DNA of 64,000 bases. Source: Muribaculaceae bacterium Isolate-013 (NCI) (GTDB taxonomy: Bacteria; Bacteroidota; Bacteroidia; Bacteroidales; Muribaculaceae). The translations under genes and the position numbers were made by a program. The notes under the pieces were generated by a model. The model was not told where the DNA came from and did no database searches. It was given only the letters and a program-made list of their open reading frames with translations. This document shows, in pieces, positions 60,857-64,000 of the stretch (position 1 is its first letter; the number at the start of each line of letters is the position of its first letter). The DNA lies in contig SCEJ01000002.1 in the NCBI GenBank assembly GCA_004102785.1, positions 98,046-162,045 on the forward strand, in the 5' to 3' direction.

Positions 60857-62077
60857 TTATTTACTATTCTCTTTCTTTTCGCCAGCCGATATTTTCTTTC
60901 TCCGCTCCATCAGTTTGTCCATATCCTTGGAGATTTTATCGTCTGTTATCCGTGCATATCCCTGTGTCGTCCTGATATTGGAGTGTCCCATCATCTTGGC
61001 GATGCTCTCAATGGGTATGTCCGCTGAAATCAGGAAAGTGCCGAAGCTGTGCCGACTTTGATGATAGGTCAAGTTATCCTCTTTTCCTATGGTTATTCCC
61101 AACTCGTGAACCTCAAACCATAGGGCATCACGGTTGGGAAGAGGAAACACGGGCTTCTCATCATCAGTTGTGTTATACAGCGACAATATCTGTTCCGCTA
61201 TGGGATGTAAGGGTATGAACGCCTCCACTTTTGTCTTCTTGCGGTTGATGCGGATGTAGCGTCTGCCCTCCGCATTCGTCCCGATATGATGGGGATGCAG
61301 CAGTTGTATGTCTGCATACGCCAGTCCAGTCAGGGTCGAGAAGATGAAAGCCCGTCTTGCCAGTTCCATCCGCTTGTCATACATCGGTGTGGAAAGTATC
61401 TTCTTGAACTCATCACGGCTGATGTACCTGTGTCTTGCCTCAGGTTTCGTTTCATATTCCAAATCCTCGCAGGGGTTCACACGGATAATCTCCTTATCGA
61501 CTGCAAGGTACAATAATCGGTTCAGCCAACGCAGACAATGGTTTGTTTGGGAAACTCCGAAGTTCTTGCATTTCTTCAAATGGGCTTTGTAGGACTTGCC
61601 GAAATCCTCCGTCACTTCTTCAAGAGGAATGTCCTTTTTCCCGGTTGACGCTATAAAGTCCGTCAGGTATTTCTGGTAGTACATTGAAGCCCGATAGGAA
61701 GAAGTGGAATCAATCTCTTCGGAATGTTTCTTCAACCGCTCACGTTCCCATTCTCCCATTTGCAATAAGGTAGTCGGATGAATGTTGTTCAAGGATATGT
61801 GGCTTTTCAGCATTTCGGCACTGACCACGCCTTGCGATTTCAGTATCTCGGTGTAGGCTTCTTCCGTCAGACGCAGATATTCCCGTAAACGGTTGTTCTC
61901 CCTGATAATCTTTATCTCATTCTTCCTGCCGTTCCAGTCTTCTGGGCGGCAATAGATACCTGTGCTTATGACTGTCTGCTTGCCGTCAATGGTTATACGG
62001 CAAAGTACGGCGGTCGTACCGTCAGTCTTGACTTTGCTGCGGTTGATATAGGGCAATAGTGAAAAAGTGCTTCGCAT
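60857..62077 (-). CDS. IntDOT-type tyrosine recombinase, second of a tandem pair
   Basis: It has 406 residues. An arm-binding N-terminus (FSLLPYINRSKVKTDGTTAVLCRITIDGK) and a SAM-like core domain precede the catalytic domain. TGLAYADIQLL has Ala where most integrases have Arg I, as in IntDOT-group enzymes. HQSRHSFGTFLI and GHSNIRTTQGYARI supply HxxR, H and Tyr. It is 13 nt downstream of the other integrase, so they are cotranscribed. Whether both are needed is unknown. Confidence 0.9.
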   Translation of the reverse strand: MRSTFSLLPYINRSKVKTDGTTAVLCRITIDGKQTVISTGIYCRPEDWNGRKNEIKIIRENNRLREYLRLTEEAYTEILKSQGVVSAEMLKSHISLNNIHPTTLLQMGEWERERLKKHSEEIDSTSSYRASMYYQKYLTDFIASTGKKDIPLEEVTEDFGKSYKAHLKKCKNFGVSQTNHCLRWLNRLLYLAVDKEIIRVNPCEDLEYETKPEARHRYISRDEFKKILSTPMYDKRMELARRAFIFSTLTGLAYADIQLLHPHHIGTNAEGRRYIRINRKKTKVEAFIPLHPIAEQILSLYNTTDDEKPVFPLPNRDALWFEVHELGITIGKEDNLTYHQSRHSFGTFLISADIPIESIAKMMGHSNIRTTQGYARITDDKISKDMDKLMERRKKISAGEKKENSK

Positions 62078-62090
62078 ATTGTTGTTGGGT

Positions 62091-63320
62091 TTATAGGGTG
62101 AGTTTGAAATCTTGGGTCGCTTCTATGAACTTGTCCATGTCCTCGAACAGTTTTTTCGGACTGACACGGGCATATACCTGAGTGGTGGAAATATCGGAGT
62201 GTCCCAGCATCCGACTGATGGTCTCGATAGGCACACCCGCTTCGAGCGTGATTAACGAGGCGAAACTATGCCTTGCCTGATGATAGCACAAATCATCCTT
62301 GATACCCGCCAGTGCAGCTAACGCCTTCATGTGCCTTCTGAGATTTGACCAGCGCAGTAAAGGAAACAGGGTGTCCCTTTCCTCACTGTGATACTTCTCA
62401 ATCAGAACAATCGCTTCCGGCAACAGTTTTACACTGGCACGAAGTTCGTTTTTCTTTCTCCGATACTTCAACCACAAAGCCCCGTCCTCATCCGTACATA
62501 GGTTCTCACGAGTAATTGAGACAACATCTGCATAACAGACCCCGGTGTAACACCCGAAGAGAAACATATCCCTTGCCAATATGTGGGATTTACGGTAAGC
62601 AGGTATTTCCACATCACGGATTTTTTCAAACGATTCACGGCTCAATGCCCGTGGGGTTTTATCTGACTGCTTAGGCAGGGTGAAATGCTGGAAGTGGCTC
62701 CTGTCTGCATAACCTTCCTTATAAGCCAGACGGCATATCTTCTTCAAGATAGCAAGATGATGGCGGACGGTATCTATCGCATATCCCTTGTTTTCCATGG
62801 CGAATGTCTGATAGTCGTGGATGAATTGTTCTGTAAGCTGCCCGAATGCCAAATCCTTGACCTTGTACTGATGCTCGATGAACTCGCCAAGTGTCAGGCG
62901 CATATAGTGATAGCCGGGATAAGTCCCTTTCGCACGGTCAATGCCAATACGGGCTTTTAGGTCGTCACAGACAACGTCCGTCATTCGCATGAGGGTCATT
63001 TGTGTTTCCATGCTGCCTTGAAAATGATTCTTCACATCGGTGGCATCGAAATCTACTTTACGGCTCACAAGATTGTCAAAGGCGTTGTTCACCGCCAACA
63101 GCAACTTCTCTATTTTGGCATTGGTTTCCACCGCCTCCCTGCTCTTGCCGTTCAGACGGCTTTCACGGGGATTCCACAATTCGGGTGTGCAGGACAGCTT
63201 GCAACCGAACTGCGCCATCGTGCGATTCACGGTGATACGTCCCATGATGGGAGCCTTGCCCGACTTGTCCAGTCCGCTCTTTTTGAGGTAGAGCAACACC
63301 TTGAATTTCACTACTTTCAT
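62091..63320 (-). CDS. IntDOT-type tyrosine recombinase, first of a tandem pair
   Basis: It has 409 residues, starting MKVVKFKVLLYLKKSGLDKSG (arm-binding domain). The catalytic domain shows TGVCYADVVSI (Arg I missing), HQARHSFASLITLEAGVP and GHSDISTTQVYARV with the Tyr nucleophile. It lies nearest the element end with arm-type repeats behind it (63364-63605), the position expected of the integrase that acts on this end. Confidence 0.92.
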   Translation of the reverse strand: MKVVKFKVLLYLKKSGLDKSGKAPIMGRITVNRTMAQFGCKLSCTPELWNPRESRLNGKSREAVETNAKIEKLLLAVNNAFDNLVSRKVDFDATDVKNHFQGSMETQMTLMRMTDVVCDDLKARIGIDRAKGTYPGYHYMRLTLGEFIEHQYKVKDLAFGQLTEQFIHDYQTFAMENKGYAIDTVRHHLAILKKICRLAYKEGYADRSHFQHFTLPKQSDKTPRALSRESFEKIRDVEIPAYRKSHILARDMFLFGCYTGVCYADVVSITRENLCTDEDGALWLKYRRKKNELRASVKLLPEAIVLIEKYHSEERDTLFPLLRWSNLRRHMKALAALAGIKDDLCYHQARHSFASLITLEAGVPIETISRMLGHSDISTTQVYARVSPKKLFEDMDKFIEATQDFKLTL

Positions 63321-63363
63321 ACGCTTATATTTTTAAGTGCAAATTTACTTGCCATATAAGCGT
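63321..63363. promoter_or_regulatory. -7 box within a 9-bp inverted repeat upstream of the integrase pair
   Basis: Leftward TAAATTTG (plus-strand CAAATTTA, 63340-63347) lies between ACGCTTATA (63321-63329) and TATAAGCGT (63355-63363). The arrangement suggests an operator controlling integrase transcription. Confidence 0.5.
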
Positions 63364-63605
63364 CCCTTGATATGCAAAACACTGTGTATGAGTGCAAACA
63401 AAACGGTGAGGATTTCTTTTTATCGCTTTCCGTTACCTGTTCCCGTTTCGGTAACTGCCCGGCTAACGGTTTGGTAACTGAACAACCTCAATATTCCGTT
63501 GTGGTTTGCATTTTCTCAACTTGGCAGAATACTGAAATGTCGCTTATTTCTAACGGTTTACGTTTAATTTTTACCTGTTCGCTGTCGCTTGCTTTGCCGT
63601 GTATA
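63364..63605. repeat. Element 3 right end with arm-type repeats
   Basis: Non-coding. TTACCTGTTC occurs at 63433-63442 and 63571-63580. CTAACGGTTT occurs at 63463-63472 and 63550-63559. The inverse ACAGGTAA is near the left end at 49549-49556. These are candidate integrase arm sites. Confidence 0.5.
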
Positions 63606-63773
63606 TTCCACGGCCTGCGCCACACTTATGCTACATTGCTGATAACCAACGGCACTGACATCTACACTGTCAGCAAGATGCTTACGCATAAAAACGTGGC
63701 CACGACTCAGATCTACGCCGAGGTCGTAAACCAAAAGAAGCGCGATGCCGCTAATTCCATCTCGCTGAAATAA
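63606..63773 (+). pseudogene. Island 2 integrase, 3' part
   Basis: It encodes FHGLRHTYATLLITNGTDIY, then TVSKMLTHKNVATTQIYAEV, to the stop: the HxxR, H and Tyr nucleophile missing from the 5' part at 48539-49483. Joining the two after removing the insert gives about 368 residues, the length of the island 1 integrase (369). It is in frame from the TTCCAC joint. Confidence 0.9.
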
Positions 63774-64000
63774 CTTCCAAGTGAAACATCCCAAATATTA
63801 AAAGCGAATCATCCCAAAAACACCAAATAAATCACCCCAAGAACACCGATTTTAATCACTATTGAATAAACCTTGTCCGTTCCTGAAAATGGTTGACTCG
63901 ATTTGGTATGTTTACTGATATTGGTTTACCCTATCTCTGGAGAGGGTTGACTGACCGGGTCCTATCCCTGGGCGGAGTTGACTGAGGGCGTAGCCCGAAG
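63774..64000. repeat. Direct repeats at the window edge, possible IS end
   Basis: GTTGACT occurs at 63892, 63946 and 63977. The last two sit in longer repeats that fit CCTATCYCTGG followed by GTTGACTG. Earlier, CATCCCAAA / CATCCCAAAAACACC / CACCCCAAGAACACC recur. Multiple short terminal repeats are seen in IS21-type elements, but no transposase is visible in the window, so this is only a suggestion. Confidence 0.35.

Larger units (their letters stand above)
49484..63605. mobile_element. Element 3: shortened CTnDOT-like element inside the island 2 integrase
   Basis: The insertion of about 14.1 kb is flanked by host-derived TTTCAT (49478-49483) and TTCCAC (63606-63611), which align as the same codons of the split integrase. 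A 5-6 bp mismatched overlap of this kind is what IntDOT-type recombination leaves. It contains two IntDOT-like integrases, two small HTH genes, DUF3408, a mobA-like gene, an rteA/rteB-like pair and a cargo operon. The tra genes and the main relaxase are absent, so it is a deletion derivative. Confidence 0.75.
47294..64000. mobile_element. Island 2: related island in tandem, interrupted (right end outside window)
   Basis: It begins with an att-like sequence, a hairpin, paired TGTACG boxes, a CACCAC/GTGGTG inverted repeat, three CGGACG repeats at 10-bp spacing, an xis-like gene and an integrase. This is the same order and spacing as island 1 but with divergent sequence. The integrase is split by the element at 49484-63605. 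The cargo would lie beyond the window. Confidence 0.6.

Noticed and set aside
49484..63605. Element 3 as a prophage or a simple IS insertion
   Set aside because: There are no capsid, tail or DDE transposase genes. The DUF3408, mobA-like, Xis2-like and rteAB-like genes point to a conjugative-transposon derivative.

Overview
The window reads as a Bacteroidales chromosome, probably a gut Muribaculaceae or Bacteroidaceae relative. Supporting signs are the TAnnTTTG (-7) promoter boxes with TTG/TTTG (-33) boxes, the absence of strong Shine-Dalgarno sites, the Ig-like and fibronectin-type secreted proteins with C-terminal sorting-like tails, an RluB-type enzyme with a long Asn/Gly/Arg-rich head, and several Bacteroides-type mobile elements. 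No 16S gene is present, so the family assignment is an inference.

Bases 1-27000 are GC-rich core genome: a PiT phosphate transporter (partial), a secreted GH13 amylase with a starch-binding module, asnS, an rluB-like pseudouridine synthase, a fused polyferredoxin, thyA-folA, tRNA-Arg(CCU), an Ig-like lipoprotein, a DUF3822 gene, rsmD, a ZnuB-like permease and a GH25 lysozyme. These are followed by a small membrane protein, aroA, a MalY/PatB-type PLP enzyme, a 1127-residue fibronectin/choice-of-anchor protein, an OmpA/TPR lipoprotein, a membrane-anchored DRGH nuclease and mnmE. A 178-bp MITE with 18-bp terminal inverted repeats and a 9-bp target duplication sits just upstream of the amylase promoter.

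From the 3' end of mnmE to the right edge the DNA is accessory and lower in GC. Island 1 (about 26979-47301) is a mobilizable element. It carries a four-domain winged-HTH excisionase-like gene, a tyrosine integrase, a DUF3987 primase-like gene, mobC and a relaxase. Its cargo is an XRE regulator, a type III restriction-modification pair and the four-gene Qat anti-phage system, apparently one operon, then a RhuM remnant and two convergent Fic genes. Island 2 starts at a second copy of the mnmE-end sequence with the same head-to-tail layout (hairpin, phased repeats, four-domain HTH gene, integrase). This indicates a tandem array of related islands at one attachment site.

Island 2 is damaged. Its HTH gene has an in-frame amber codon, and its integrase is split inside the catalytic HxxR motif by a third element (about 49484-63605). 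The 3' end of the integrase resumes at 63606. The third element is a shortened CTnDOT-like conjugative-transposon derivative with two IntDOT-style integrases, two small HTH genes, a DUF3408 gene, a mobA-like gene and an RteA/RteB-like two-component pair. In the position that tetQ holds in CTnDOT, it carries a Crp-family regulator, a lipoprotein, an outer-membrane beta-barrel and a small repeat lipoprotein. No transfer apparatus is visible.

The most novel-looking structure is the pairing of four-domain HTH proteins with short repeats phased at exactly 10 bp directly upstream of their genes. The repeat sequence differs between the two islands while the geometry is kept.
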